This document shows positions 6,423 through 14,701 of a stretch of 23,630 nucleotides of DNA, one piece after another. Source of the stretch: Clostridia bacterium. Its GTDB lineage: Bacteria > Bacillota > Clostridia > Oscillospirales > Butyricicoccaceae. How positions within the stretch are numbered: position 1 is the first letter of the stretch; the number at the start of each line of letters is the position of its first letter. Made by a program: the position numbers and the translations under genes. The stretch covers positions 1 through 23,630 of the forward strand of contig JAFZPW010000183.1 of the NCBI GenBank assembly GCA_017552495.1, given 5' to 3'. The notes beneath the pieces were generated by a model that was given only the letters and a program-made list of their open reading frames with translations, was not told the DNA's origin and searched no databases.

Positions 6423-7241
6423 ATGCCGATTTGGGTTGCGATCCTTTTGGGCGCGGTGCAGGGACTGGCGGAATTTCTGCCCATCTCATCTTCCGGCCAT
6501 CTGGCGCTGATGCAGGCGCTGGTGAATTTTGAACGGTACAATGTAAACGCCGTGGCCTTTGACCTGGTGCTTCATCTGGGCACGTTGGCGGCGGTGATCG
6601 CCGCTTTTTGGGGCGATGTGAAGAAGCTGGCAGTGGAGGCCGTCAAGTGGATTTTGGACGGGTTCAAGATCCGAAACAAGCCCACGCGGCGGCTTTTGGT
6701 ACTTCTTTTGCTGGCCACGGTGCCGCTGGCGCTGGGAGCCGTGCTGGAGCATTTTGTGGAAGCGGCCTTTTCCAGCACGTTGCTGGTGGGCGTGTTTTTG
6801 TGCTGCACGGCGGTGCTTTTGTGGGTAGCCAGCGCCCACAACGGCGGCAAAAAGACCGAGGCCGACGCCAAATACTCCGACGGCGTCAAGGTGGGGCTGA
6901 TGCAGCTCATTGCCCTGTTTCCCGGGGTGTCCCGTTCGGGCAGCACCATCTGCGGCGGCCTGTTTTGCGGCTTCCGGAAGGATTTTGCCGTGCGGTTCGC
7001 CTTTCTCATGAGCATCCCTGCCGTGCTGGGTTCGGTGGTGTTCAAGCTCCCCGATTTGAAGGAGGCGGGCGTTTCCGGTGCGCTGGTGCTGCCCTGCGCC
7101 GTTGGCTTTGTGGTGGCGGCGGTGTGCGGCTATCTGGCCATTTTCACCGTTCGTCTGCTGATGAAAAAAGACAGCTTCCGCTGGTTTTCCGTTTATTGTC
7201 TGGCCGTGGGACTGGCGGCCATTTTGTTGAGTATCCTTTGA
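6423..7241 (+). CDS. uppP: Undecaprenyl-diphosphate phosphatase UppP (BacA)
   Basis: 272 aa, normal length. An integral membrane enzyme that dephosphorylates undecaprenyl pyrophosphate to undecaprenyl phosphate, recycling the lipid carrier for peptidoglycan and other wall polymers; overexpression of homologues confers bacitracin resistance. The two defining motifs are present: Q13-x3-E17 followed by FLPISSSGH (18-26), and FPGVSRSGST (166-175) with the essential R171. Several hydrophobic helices follow the known topology. The ATG at 6423 has GAGGTGA 7 nt upstream. It starts 77 nt after the DUF2156 gene, and ftsK follows after 15 nt. No unusual residues. Confidence 0.97.
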   Translation: MPIWVAILLGAVQGLAEFLPISSSGHLALMQALVNFERYNVNAVAFDLVLHLGTLAAVIAAFWGDVKKLAVEAVKWILDGFKIRNKPTRRLLVLLLLATVPLALGAVLEHFVEAAFSSTLLVGVFLCCTAVLLWVASAHNGGKKTEADAKYSDGVKVGLMQLIALFPGVSRSGSTICGGLFCGFRKDFAVRFAFLMSIPAVLGSVVFKLPDLKEAGVSGALVLPCAVGFVVAAVCGYLAIFTVRLLMKKDSFRWFSVYCLAVGLAAILLSIL

Positions 7242-7256
7242 GGCAGGTGAATCGTT

Positions 7257-9782
7257 TTGGCACAAACCAAATCGCAGAAAAGCAAGAAAACAGGCGCGTC
7301 GGCGGGAAAGAAACAGACCGCCGCGAAAAAGAACGCCGCCGCGCAGAAAAAGGCGGCCGAGCAGTTGGCGCAGCGCCGAGTCGTTTTGGGCGCGGCTTTG
7401 CTGCTGGCGGCCTTTGTGGGACTTTTGTCGCTGTTTGATGTCCGGGGCTTTTTGATCGACGGCTATCGCGCGGCGGTTTATTGGCTTTTGGGCTACGGCG
7501 GCGAGGTGCTGCCGCTGATGCTTTTGATCTGCGCGCTTTTGATCGTAGCGCGCCGCCGGAAAAAGGTGCGGATGCAGGCTCTTTGCTGGGCGATGATCCC
7601 CCTGCTCTTCGGCGCGGTGCGCCATGTGCTGGCCAATGGGCCCGAGTATTATCCCGCCCTGTCCCGCTTTGTCCAGATGGGCGCCGACGGACGGCGGCTG
7701 GCCTCCGGCGGCATTCTGGCAGGGGGGCTGGGCGAGCTTTTGCGGGCGGCGCTGTCCACCGTGGGCGCCACGATTTTGCTTTGCTTGCTGCTGGCCGTTT
7801 GCGTGCTGGGCGGCCTGCGGCTGACGCCGCGGAGAATAATTGACGGGCTGAACCGTCTGCGCCCCATTCCCGAGGATGCTCTGCCGCCGGAGCCCGAGCC
7901 CGATTTTCGGGACGAGGCGCGGCAGGCGGCCCGCCGTCAGCGGGAAGAACGGCTTTGGCGGGAGCAGGCTGCCGTTGCGCGTCGCCCCAACATCGACGTG
8001 GCGCTGGACGACGAGCCGGTTTCCCGGCGCACCCCCGATCCCAACCGCAAGAGCCGGGTGGCTCCGCCCAATGTTTCCACCCCCGCCGAGGTGCTGCGGG
8101 GCATTTTCCATAAGGACAAGCAGGAAGCACGGGCAACTGCGGCGGAGCGGGAAACCGCGGCCGAAGCGCCGGCGCCTGCGGAGCCCGTGATCTCCGAGCC
8201 TGCCGCTGCGAAACAGCAGGAAACCCTCGACCCCAAGGAAGTGGCGCGGGAAACGGCGGAGGTGAGCCAGCAGATCGAAAAGGCGCTGGAAAAGGACGAA
8301 AGCACGCCCATTTATCTTTATCCGCCGCTCCGGCTGCTCAAGGCCGGCTCGGGCAAGCCCGCCGGCTCGGCGGAGGCCATCCGCCGCTGCGCCGAGCGGC
8401 TGGTGGACACGCTGGAGAGCTTCGGCGTATCGGCCACCGTCATCGACACCACCGACGGCCCCGCCGTCACCCGCTATGAGCTGGTGCTTCAGCGGGGCAT
8501 CAAGTTCAGCAAGGTGGCCAATCTGGCCGACGATATCGCGTTGGCGCTGGGGGCCTCCGGCATCCGCGTTTCCACCATCCCCGATAAAAACGCCGTGGGC
8601 ATCGAGGTGCCAAACGAGGTGCAGGAGATCGTCACCGCAAGAGATATCATCGCCAGCCAGGCCTTCCAGAGCGCCAAAAGCCGGCTGGCCTTTGCCGTGG
8701 GCAAGGACATCACCGGTCAGGCCGTGGTGGGCGATATCGCCAAAATGCCCCATATGCTCATCGCCGGCACCACCGGATCGGGCAAATCGGTGTGCATCAA
8801 CAGCATTTTGATGAGCCTGCTGTATAAGGCCACGCCCGACGAGGTGCGCCTTATCATGGTGGATCCCAAGATGATTGAGCTGGGCGTTTACAATGGCATC
8901 CCGCATCTGCTGATCCCCGTGGTCACCGACCCGAAAAAAGCCGCCGGCGCCCTCAACTGGGCCGTCACCGAGATGATGCGGCGGTACAAGCTGTTTTCCG
9001 AGGTGGGCGCGCGGGATCTCAAGAGCTACAACGCCGAGGTCGAACGCAACGCAAACGAGGGCGGCGAGGGTGAGACCCTGCCGCAGATCGTCATCGTTAT
9101 CGACGAGCTTTCCGACCTGATGGCGGTGGCCCGCTCGGAGGTGGAAGAGGCCATCATCCGTCTGGCGCAGATGGCCCGCGCCGCGGGGATGCATCTCATC
9201 ATCGCCACGCAGCGCCCCTCCGCCGACGTGATTACCGGTCTGATGAAGACCAACATCCCCTCCCGCATCGCGTTCGCCGTGGCTTCCGGCATCGACTCCC
9301 GCATCATTCTGGATCAGCTCGGCGCCGAAAAGCTGCTGGGCAAGGGCGATATGCTCTATTTCCCCTTGGGGATCCAAAAGCCACAGCGGGTGCAGGGCTG
9401 CTTTGTTTCCGACCGGGAGGTGGAAGAGGTGGTGGCCTTCGTCAAGCAGTGCGGTATGGCGGAATATGACGACAGCATCATCCAGCACATCGAAAATCAG
9501 GCCAAGGCCGCCGAAACCACCGCCAACGGAGGCGGCGGGCTGGAGGACGAGGGCGAGGACGAAAAGTTCGACGAGGCGGTGGAGATCGTCATCGAGAGCG
9601 GACAGGCTTCTACCTCCATGCTCCAGCGCAGGCTCAAGCTGGGCTATTCCCGGGCCGCCCGTTTGGTGGACGAGATGGAGGAGCGGGGCATCGTCGGCCC
9701 CTATGAGGGCAGCAAGCCCCGGGCCGTGCTCATCACCAGGCAGGAGTGGCAGGAGCGCATGATCCGCAAAAAGGAGTGCTGA
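7257..9782 (+). CDS. ftsK: DNA translocase FtsK/SpoIIIE
   Basis: 841 aa. A hexameric ATP-driven DNA pump at the division or sporulation septum that moves chromosome ends out of the closing septum. The N-terminus is lysine/alanine-rich (1-37), then four membrane segments (about 40-190), then a variable proline/alanine/glutamate-rich linker (about 200-330). The motor follows: Walker A GTTGSGKS (504-511) and Walker B IVIVIDE (611-617). The conserved ATQRPSADVITGLMK and ILDQ.GAEKLLGKGDML stretches follow. The last 70 residues are the winged-helix gamma domain that reads DNA polarity sequences (VEIVIESGQASTSMLQRRL, SRAARLVDEMEERGIVGP). The start is TTG at 7257, chosen because AGGTGA is 6 nt upstream and no ATG or GTG fits. 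ygiQ follows after 10 nt. Sequence alone does not separate FtsK from SpoIIIE use. Confidence 0.96.
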   Translation: MAQTKSQKSKKTGASAGKKQTAAKKNAAAQKKAAEQLAQRRVVLGAALLLAAFVGLLSLFDVRGFLIDGYRAAVYWLLGYGGEVLPLMLLICALLIVARRRKKVRMQALCWAMIPLLFGAVRHVLANGPEYYPALSRFVQMGADGRRLASGGILAGGLGELLRAALSTVGATILLCLLLAVCVLGGLRLTPRRIIDGLNRLRPIPEDALPPEPEPDFRDEARQAARRQREERLWREQAAVARRPNIDVALDDEPVSRRTPDPNRKSRVAPPNVSTPAEVLRGIFHKDKQEARATAAERETAAEAPAPAEPVISEPAAAKQQETLDPKEVARETAEVSQQIEKALEKDESTPIYLYPPLRLLKAGSGKPAGSAEAIRRCAERLVDTLESFGVSATVIDTTDGPAVTRYELVLQRGIKFSKVANLADDIALALGASGIRVSTIPDKNAVGIEVPNEVQEIVTARDIIASQAFQSAKSRLAFAVGKDITGQAVVGDIAKMPHMLIAGTTGSGKSVCINSILMSLLYKATPDEVRLIMVDPKMIELGVYNGIPHLLIPVVTDPKKAAGALNWAVTEMMRRYKLFSEVGARDLKSYNAEVERNANEGGEGETLPQIVIVIDELSDLMAVARSEVEEAIIRLAQMARAAGMHLIIATQRPSADVITGLMKTNIPSRIAFAVASGIDSRIILDQLGAEKLLGKGDMLYFPLGIQKPQRVQGCFVSDREVEEVVAFVKQCGMAEYDDSIIQHIENQAKAAETTANGGGGLEDEGEDEKFDEAVEIVIESGQASTSMLQRRLKLGYSRAARLVDEMEERGIVGPYEGSKPRAVLITRQEWQERMIRKKEC

Positions 9783-9792
9783 AGGAGCCGTT

Positions 9793-11721
9793 ATGCCCGT
9801 AAGAGAGGAGTTTCTCCCCGTTTCCAAGGCGGATATGCTGGAGCGGGGCTGGTATTATTATGATTTCCTGCTGGTCACCGGCGACGCCTATGTGGATCAC
9901 CCCTCCTTTGGAACGGCGGTGATTTCCCGGGTGCTGGAAAAGCAGGGCTTCCGCGTGGCCGTTTTGTCGCAGCCTGGCTGGCACGATACGTCGGCCTTTC
10001 TTGCCATGGGCAGGCCGCGCCTGGGCGTGCTGGTCAACGCGGGCAACATTGACTCTATGGTGGCGCATTATTCCGTGGCGAAGCGCCGCCGGACGCGGGA
10101 CGCCTATACCCCCGGCGGCGAGCCGGGCAGACGGCCCGACCGGGCGGTGATCGTTTACGCCAACCGGGCACGGGAGGCATTTCCCGGCGTGCCCGTGATT
10201 ATCGGAGGCATTGAAGCCTCTTTGCGGCGGTTCGCCCATTATGATTATTGGGACGACGCGGTGCGCCGCACAGTGCTGGAGGACAGCGGGGCCGACCTGC
10301 TTTCTTACGGCATGGGTGAGCGCTCCATGACCGAGATCGCTCTCCGGTTGAAAAAGGGCGAAAAGATTTCGGAAATGAAAGACATCCGGGGAACCTGTTT
10401 TCTGGCGGGAGACCCCGGGGAATGCGTCTTTGAAAACGCTTTGACCCTGCCCTCCTTCGAACGGGTGCGGGATGACAGGCGCGCTTATGCCAAAGCGGCC
10501 TTTTTGCAGCAGAACGAAAACGATCATGTGCGGGGCCGTGCGCTTATCCAGCCCACGGGGAGCCATTTCCTCATCCAGAACCCGCCGGCGCTGCCGCTGG
10601 AGGGAGCCGAGCTGGACGCTGTGTTCGACCTGCCCTATGCCCGCTGGTATCACCCCGATTACGAGGCGCAGGGCGGCGTGGCCGCCATCGAAGAGGTGCG
10701 TTTTTCCATCATTCACAACAGGGGATGCTTCGGCGCCTGCAACTTCTGCGCCCTGGCGCTCCATCAGGGGCGCTATGTCACCGCCAGAAGCCGGGATTCG
10801 ATTTTGCGGGAGGCGAAAAAGATCGTTTCCGACCCGGATTTCAAGGGATATATCCACGATGTGGGCGGGCCTACGGCCAATTTCGATCATCCCGCCTGCA
10901 AAAAGCAGCGGGAGCACGGCGCCTGCCCCAATCGGCAATGCCTGTTTCCCACGCCCTGCCCCAATTTGGATGCCGACGAGCGATCGTATCTGGAAACGCT
11001 GCGAAAGCTGCGGGCGCTGCCCGGGGTAAAGAAAGTTTTTATCCGCAGCGGCATCCGCTTCGATTATATGCTGCGGGACAGGGACGACGCATTTTTCCGC
11101 GAACTGGTGCAGCATCATGTCAGCGGGCAGCTCAAGGTGGCCCCCGAGCACATCAGCCCCCGGGTGCTGCACTATATGGGCAAGCCCTTTGCCGATGTAT
11201 ACGACCGGTTTTGCCGGCGGTATTATGAGCTTTCGGCGGACTGCGGCAAGGAGCAGTATCTGGTGCCGTATCTTATGTCGTCCCATCCGGGCAGCGGGCT
11301 GAAGGAAGCAATCGACCTGGCCTGCTATCTGCGGGAAAACCGCCTGAAGCCCGAGCAGGTACAGGATTTTTATCCCACCCCCGGCACCCTGTCCACCGCC
11401 ATGTATTACACCGGCCTCGATCCCCGGGATATGACCCCGGTGTTCGTGGCGCGCACGCCAGAGGACAAGGCAATGCAGCGGGCGCTGTTGCAGAGCACCA
11501 ACCCGAAAAACTTCGGCCTGGTACGCAAAGCCCTGCGTCTGGCGGGGCGGGAGGATCTCATCGGCACGGGGAAGCATTGTCTTGTCCCGCCGGAAAAGGG
11601 CGCAAAAAAAGTCTCCGCGCCGGAAAAATCATCGAAAAATGCGCGCCAAAGACCCCAATACGGAAAAAAACAGAAAAAAACCGCCCGGGTCGGGGATAAG
11701 CCCCGTGCCGGACGGCGGTGA
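9793..11721 (+). CDS. ygiQ: YgiQ family radical SAM protein (UPF0313)
   Basis: 642 aa, within the usual YgiQ range. The N-terminal part (1-290, GWYYYDFLLVTGDAYVDHPSF, IIGGIEASLRRFAHYDYWDD) is the characteristic UPF0313 domain. The radical SAM cluster motif is C312-x3-C316-x2-C319 (RGCFGACNFCA). Further cysteines occur in CPNRQCLFPTPCPN. The late motifs VAPEHISP, YLMSSHPG and QDFYPTPGT are family-typical. The biochemical reaction is not established in the family. The C-terminal 40 residues are lysine/arginine-rich and apparently disordered. AAGGAG overlaps the ftsK stop codon 5 nt before the ATG, indicating tight coupling to ftsK. The last codons overlap the terminator hairpin of the convergent EamA gene. 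Confidence 0.95.
   Translation: MPVREEFLPVSKADMLERGWYYYDFLLVTGDAYVDHPSFGTAVISRVLEKQGFRVAVLSQPGWHDTSAFLAMGRPRLGVLVNAGNIDSMVAHYSVAKRRRTRDAYTPGGEPGRRPDRAVIVYANRAREAFPGVPVIIGGIEASLRRFAHYDYWDDAVRRTVLEDSGADLLSYGMGERSMTEIALRLKKGEKISEMKDIRGTCFLAGDPGECVFENALTLPSFERVRDDRRAYAKAAFLQQNENDHVRGRALIQPTGSHFLIQNPPALPLEGAELDAVFDLPYARWYHPDYEAQGGVAAIEEVRFSIIHNRGCFGACNFCALALHQGRYVTARSRDSILREAKKIVSDPDFKGYIHDVGGPTANFDHPACKKQREHGACPNRQCLFPTPCPNLDADERSYLETLRKLRALPGVKKVFIRSGIRFDYMLRDRDDAFFRELVQHHVSGQLKVAPEHISPRVLHYMGKPFADVYDRFCRRYYELSADCGKEQYLVPYLMSSHPGSGLKEAIDLACYLRENRLKPEQVQDFYPTPGTLSTAMYYTGLDPRDMTPVFVARTPEDKAMQRALLQSTNPKNFGLVRKALRLAGREDLIGTGKHCLVPPEKGAKKVSAPEKSSKNARQRPQYGKKQKKTARVGDKPRAGRR
11674..11719 (-). terminator. 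Terminator of the EamA gene, inside the ygiQ 3' end
   Basis: An imperfect GC-rich stem: ACCGCC (11680-11685) pairs with GGCGGT (11714-11719) and CGGGG (11691-11695) with CCCCG (11701-11705), loop ATAAG. On the minus strand a T-run follows (complement of 11674-11680). It lies entirely within the final codons of ygiQ. Confidence 0.7.
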
Positions 11722-11730
11722 AGCCCGAAT

Positions 11731-12651
11731 TCAGGAAGCGTTTTCCGCGGGCAGCTCCTTTTTTCGCCGTTGCTCAGTTAAAACATTGTGAACGATGATG
11801 GTGACTACCACCAGCGCGCTGCCCATCACCGAGAGCAGGCCCATGGCCTCGCCCAGAAAGAGCAGCGCCAAGATGGGATTGAGCACCGGCTCGACCATGG
11901 TGATGAAGCTGGCCTGCAGCGAGGGCGTGGTTCGGATGCCCTTGGAAAAGCAGATCCAGGAAAGCCCCAGTTGGCAGGCGCCCATGAAAAAGATGGCCAG
12001 CCAGCTTTGCCAGGCGGGGACGCCGGCGGAGGCAGGGTGCATGACGGCGGGATCCCGCAGCAAAAAAGGAAGAAAAAACACATAAAGGCTGTTGCCCAGA
12101 ATGGTGGAGTGCAGAGGATTTGCTCCCGGCAGACGGCTGGTGAAGAAGATGCCCGCGTAAAATACGCCGGACAGCAGCGCCAGCAGGTTTCCCAACGTGG
12201 GATTCGTGCCGGGCAGTTCGCCGCCCCGCAGGGTGTCGATCATGGAGAGCACGATGCCCGCGAAGATCACCGTGCCTACGCAAAGATCCAGCCGGGAGGG
12301 CTTTTGCCGGAGCACCAGCAGCGACAGCAGGATGATATACAGCGGCGAGGTGTTTTGCAGCACGATGGCCGAGCCTGCCGAAGTCATCTTGTTGGCGAAC
12401 ATGAACAGGCAGGTCTCGCCCAGATAGCAGATCGCCGTGAGCAGAACCGGCCATGTGATTTTGACGCGGAAGGTGCGGGAATAGAGCATTTGAACGCCGG
12501 CGGCGATGAGCCCGCGCAGACAGGCCACACTGAGGGCGCTCCATGGGATAAACTTGGACAAAACGCCCGCCGTGCTCCAAAGGACGGCGGCCGCCACCAG
12601 AAACAACGGGCCGGTGTAAGCCGACTGCCGCTTTGCTTCGAGATCCGACAT
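11731..12651 (-). CDS. EamA/DMT superfamily transporter
   Basis: 306 aa with about ten hydrophobic helices in two EamA repeats, the standard drug/metabolite transporter layout. The first repeat carries LFLVAAAVLWSTAGVLSKF and LLSLLVLRQKPSRLDLCVG; the second carries LLALLSGVFYAGIFF and the typical SFITMVEPVLNPILALLFLGE. It sits in the cytoplasmic membrane and probably exports or imports a small metabolite; the substrate cannot be inferred. The ATG at 12651 is preferred over the in-frame GTG at 12660 because the latter lies inside the AGGTGAT ribosome site that is 5 nt from the ATG. It has its own promoter (12673-12701) and terminator, is convergent with ygiQ and divergent from the queG-like gene. 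Confidence 0.92.
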   Translation of the reverse strand: MSDLEAKRQSAYTGPLFLVAAAVLWSTAGVLSKFIPWSALSVACLRGLIAAGVQMLYSRTFRVKITWPVLLTAICYLGETCLFMFANKMTSAGSAIVLQNTSPLYIILLSLLVLRQKPSRLDLCVGTVIFAGIVLSMIDTLRGGELPGTNPTLGNLLALLSGVFYAGIFFTSRLPGANPLHSTILGNSLYVFFLPFLLRDPAVMHPASAGVPAWQSWLAIFFMGACQLGLSWICFSKGIRTTPSLQASFITMVEPVLNPILALLFLGEAMGLLSVMGSALVVVTIIVHNVLTEQRRKKELPAENAS

Positions 12652-12672
12652 TACGATCACCTCACAACACCG

Positions 12673-12701
12673 ATTGTAACATAGACGAGAGGGACACGCA
12701 A
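12673..12701 (-). promoter_or_regulatory. Promoter for the EamA transporter
   Basis: Minus-strand -10 TACAAT (12673-12678), -35 TTGCGT (12696-12701), 17-nt spacer. The -10 lies 21 nt from the start codon, giving a very short leader that just holds the ribosome site. No clear opposing promoter for the queG-like gene is visible in this 80-nt gap. Confidence 0.55.
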
Positions 12702-12731
12702 CCCCAAATATTTACTGAAAGAGGAGCGGTC

Positions 12732-13643
12732 ATGGAAGAAATTCTGCTGCGGGCGGGGGCGCTTTTGACACAGGCGGGCGCCTGCGCCTGGGGCTGTGCA
12801 GACAGCGCATGGCTGCTGCCCCGAATGCGCGAAGAAGCGCGGGAAAAGGCGCTGGAACAGATGCCGGGGCTCAAGCGGCTTTTGTGCGCCGCCTTTCCCT
12901 ATGCCCGGGGGACGGAGCGGGCGGGGCGGATTTCCCGCTATGCCCGGGGCGAGGATTATCATCGGGCGCTTTTGCGGCGGCTGCGCCCCGCGGCCGAGGC
13001 GCTGGAGGCGCTGTGCCCGGGGGCGGTCTTTACGCCGTGGGCCGACAGTTCTCCCTTTCCCGAGGTTTACGCCGCCGCCCGCTGCGGCGTGGGAAAACTG
13101 GGGAAAAACGGGCTTTTGCTGACAAGGACGGCGGGGAGCTATGTCTTTCTGGGCTTTCTTGCCACCGACGCGCCTCTTCCCGTGACAGGCGGGGACATCA
13201 CGCCCTGCCGTGGCTGCGGCCTGTGTGAAAAAGCCTGTCCCGGCGGCGCGTTGCGCGACGGCGCGGTTGATCCTGAAAAATGCCTGTCTGCGCTGACACA
13301 GAGGCGAGGCGCGCTGACGCAGGCGCAGGAGCGTCTGCTGCGCGGGGGCGGGATGCTCTGGGGGTGCGACCGGTGCCAGCTCTGCTGTCCGGAAAATCAT
13401 GGTTTGACGGCGGCGCCGCTGCCCGAATTCGCACGAGCCGAGCCGCCGCTCACAGAAGCGGATCTGGCGCTGGGCGACCGGGCCTTCCGCAGGCGGTTTA
13501 CGGGAAGAGCCTTTGTCTGGCGGGGGGTGCAGCCGCTGCGCCGCAACGCGGCGCTTTTACAGGAATCAAAAGCGGAAGGCGCTTCCGCCGATCATATGCC
13601 CCGCGGGGGAAACGAGGAAAGGACGAACAACTATGGGAAATAA
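12732..13643 (+). CDS. queG: Epoxyqueuosine reductase QueG-like 4Fe-4S protein
   Basis: 303 aa. QueG reduces epoxyqueuosine to queuosine in the wobble position of tRNAs with GUN anticodons, using cobalamin and two 4Fe-4S clusters. Visible here: the catalytic-region aspartate D105 in the ADSSPFPEVYAA stretch; the GVGKLGKNGLLL loop (119-130); the first cluster motif C159-C162-C165-C169P; the conserved KCLSALTQR block (C184); and the second motif C212-DR-C215-QLC-C219P. Compared with the roughly 380-residue Bacillus enzyme it lacks the C-terminal HEAT-like region and has a shortened N-terminus, a form I believe is frequent in Clostridia. AGGAG lies 5 nt before the ATG. The 3' end overlaps the asparaginase start by 11 nt. 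A related reductive 4Fe-4S function cannot be excluded. Confidence 0.82.
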   Translation: MEEILLRAGALLTQAGACAWGCADSAWLLPRMREEAREKALEQMPGLKRLLCAAFPYARGTERAGRISRYARGEDYHRALLRRLRPAAEALEALCPGAVFTPWADSSPFPEVYAAARCGVGKLGKNGLLLTRTAGSYVFLGFLATDAPLPVTGGDITPCRGCGLCEKACPGGALRDGAVDPEKCLSALTQRRGALTQAQERLLRGGGMLWGCDRCQLCCPENHGLTAAPLPEFARAEPPLTEADLALGDRAFRRRFTGRAFVWRGVQPLRRNAALLQESKAEGASADHMPRGGNEERTNNYGK

Positions 13644-14652
13644 AAAGCTGCTGATTTTGGCCACGGGGGGCACCATCGCCTCCGACGCTACGGAAAACGG
13701 CCTTTTGCCGGAGCATTCCGCCGCCGAGATCGCGGCGGGCAGTTTGCAGCACATGACCGACTGCCGCATTGACTGCCGGGACATTCTGGCACTGGATTCC
13801 TCCAACATCCAGCCGGAGGAGTGGCAGGTGATCGCCCGGGAGACCGCTGCTGCCGCGCCGGATTACGACGGCGTCGTGATTCTCCACGGCACCGACACCA
13901 TGGCCTATACCGCGTCGGCGCTTACCTATATGCTGCGGGAGCTTCCAATCCCCGTGGTCTTTACGGGGAGTCAGCTTCCCTTTGTGCATCCTCTCACCGA
14001 CGCGGTGGAAAATCTCCGCTGCGCGGCGGCCATGGCCCTCAGCGGACGACCCGGCGTGTTTCTGGCCTTTGACCGCAAGGTGATGCTGGGCTGCCGGGGC
14101 GTCAAGGTGCGAACCTCGGGCTTCGACGCCTTCGAGAGCATCAATTATCCTTATGTGGCCAAGGTCACCGGCGGCGGACTGGAGATCCGGGACAGGCTGC
14201 TGCCGCCCCGTCCCACGGGGCCCTTCCGGCTGGAAGAGGCGCTGTGTACCCATGTCTTTTTGCTCAAGCTGACTCCGGGGCTCGACCCTGCCATCTTCGA
14301 CCTGCTGCTGCAAAGCGATTACAAGGGCATCGTCATCGAAGCGTTCGGCGCCGGCGGACTGCATTACGTTCACCGGGATCTGTATGAAAAGCTGCTGGAG
14401 CTGCGCCAGCGGGAGATTCCCGTGGTGGTGGCGAGCCAATGCCTGTATGAAAAGAGCGATCTTTCCAAATACGAGGTGGGCAAACTGGCGCTGGAGCGGG
14501 GCGTGATTTCGGCGCAGGACATGACCTCGGAGGCGGCGCTCACCAAACTGATGTGGGTGCTGGCACGGGCCGGAGGCGTGGAAAACGTGCGAACCTGGTT
14601 TGCCCGCAGCCTGGCGGGCGAGATTACGCTGGACGGCGAAGCCGGCGCGTGA
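13633..14652 (+). CDS. ansA: Type I (cytoplasmic) L-asparaginase
   Basis: 339 aa, no signal peptide. Hydrolyses L-asparagine to aspartate and ammonia. Motifs: nucleophile loop ATGGTIAS (T14), substrate-binding DSSNIQP (S57), the second catalytic segment HGTDTMAYTAS (T87, D88) and the lysine in GCRGVKVRT (K158). These match the asparaginase/glutaminase fold with active site at subunit interfaces. The tyrosine that lies in the flexible lid of E. coli AnsA (about residue 24) is replaced by leucine in TENGLLPE; related clostridial proteins appear to share this, but I cannot confirm it here. The ATG at 13633 has AAAGGA 10 nt upstream. It overlaps the queG-like gene by 11 nt, so translation is probably coupled. 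The MBL hydrolase follows after 49 nt. Confidence 0.94.
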   Translation: MGNKKLLILATGGTIASDATENGLLPEHSAAEIAAGSLQHMTDCRIDCRDILALDSSNIQPEEWQVIARETAAAAPDYDGVVILHGTDTMAYTASALTYMLRELPIPVVFTGSQLPFVHPLTDAVENLRCAAAMALSGRPGVFLAFDRKVMLGCRGVKVRTSGFDAFESINYPYVAKVTGGGLEIRDRLLPPRPTGPFRLEEALCTHVFLLKLTPGLDPAIFDLLLQSDYKGIVIEAFGAGGLHYVHRDLYEKLLELRQREIPVVVASQCLYEKSDLSKYEVGKLALERGVISAQDMTSEAALTKLMWVLARAGGVENVRTWFARSLAGEITLDGEAGA

Positions 14653-14701
14653 CAAGCGCCGGGCGAAAGACTGAGAAAGGAAATCCCTCGGGGAATACGA
14701 T

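Noticed and set aside
6486..9827. 1113-codon minus-strand frame opposite uppP and ftsK
   Set aside because: Histidine/glycine/arginine-rich antisense shadow of codon-biased genes; uppP and ftsK on the plus strand have full family motifs.
9733..11577. 614-codon minus-strand frame opposite ygiQ
   Set aside because: Antisense shadow of a motif-complete radical SAM gene, with no ribosome site or recognisable domain.
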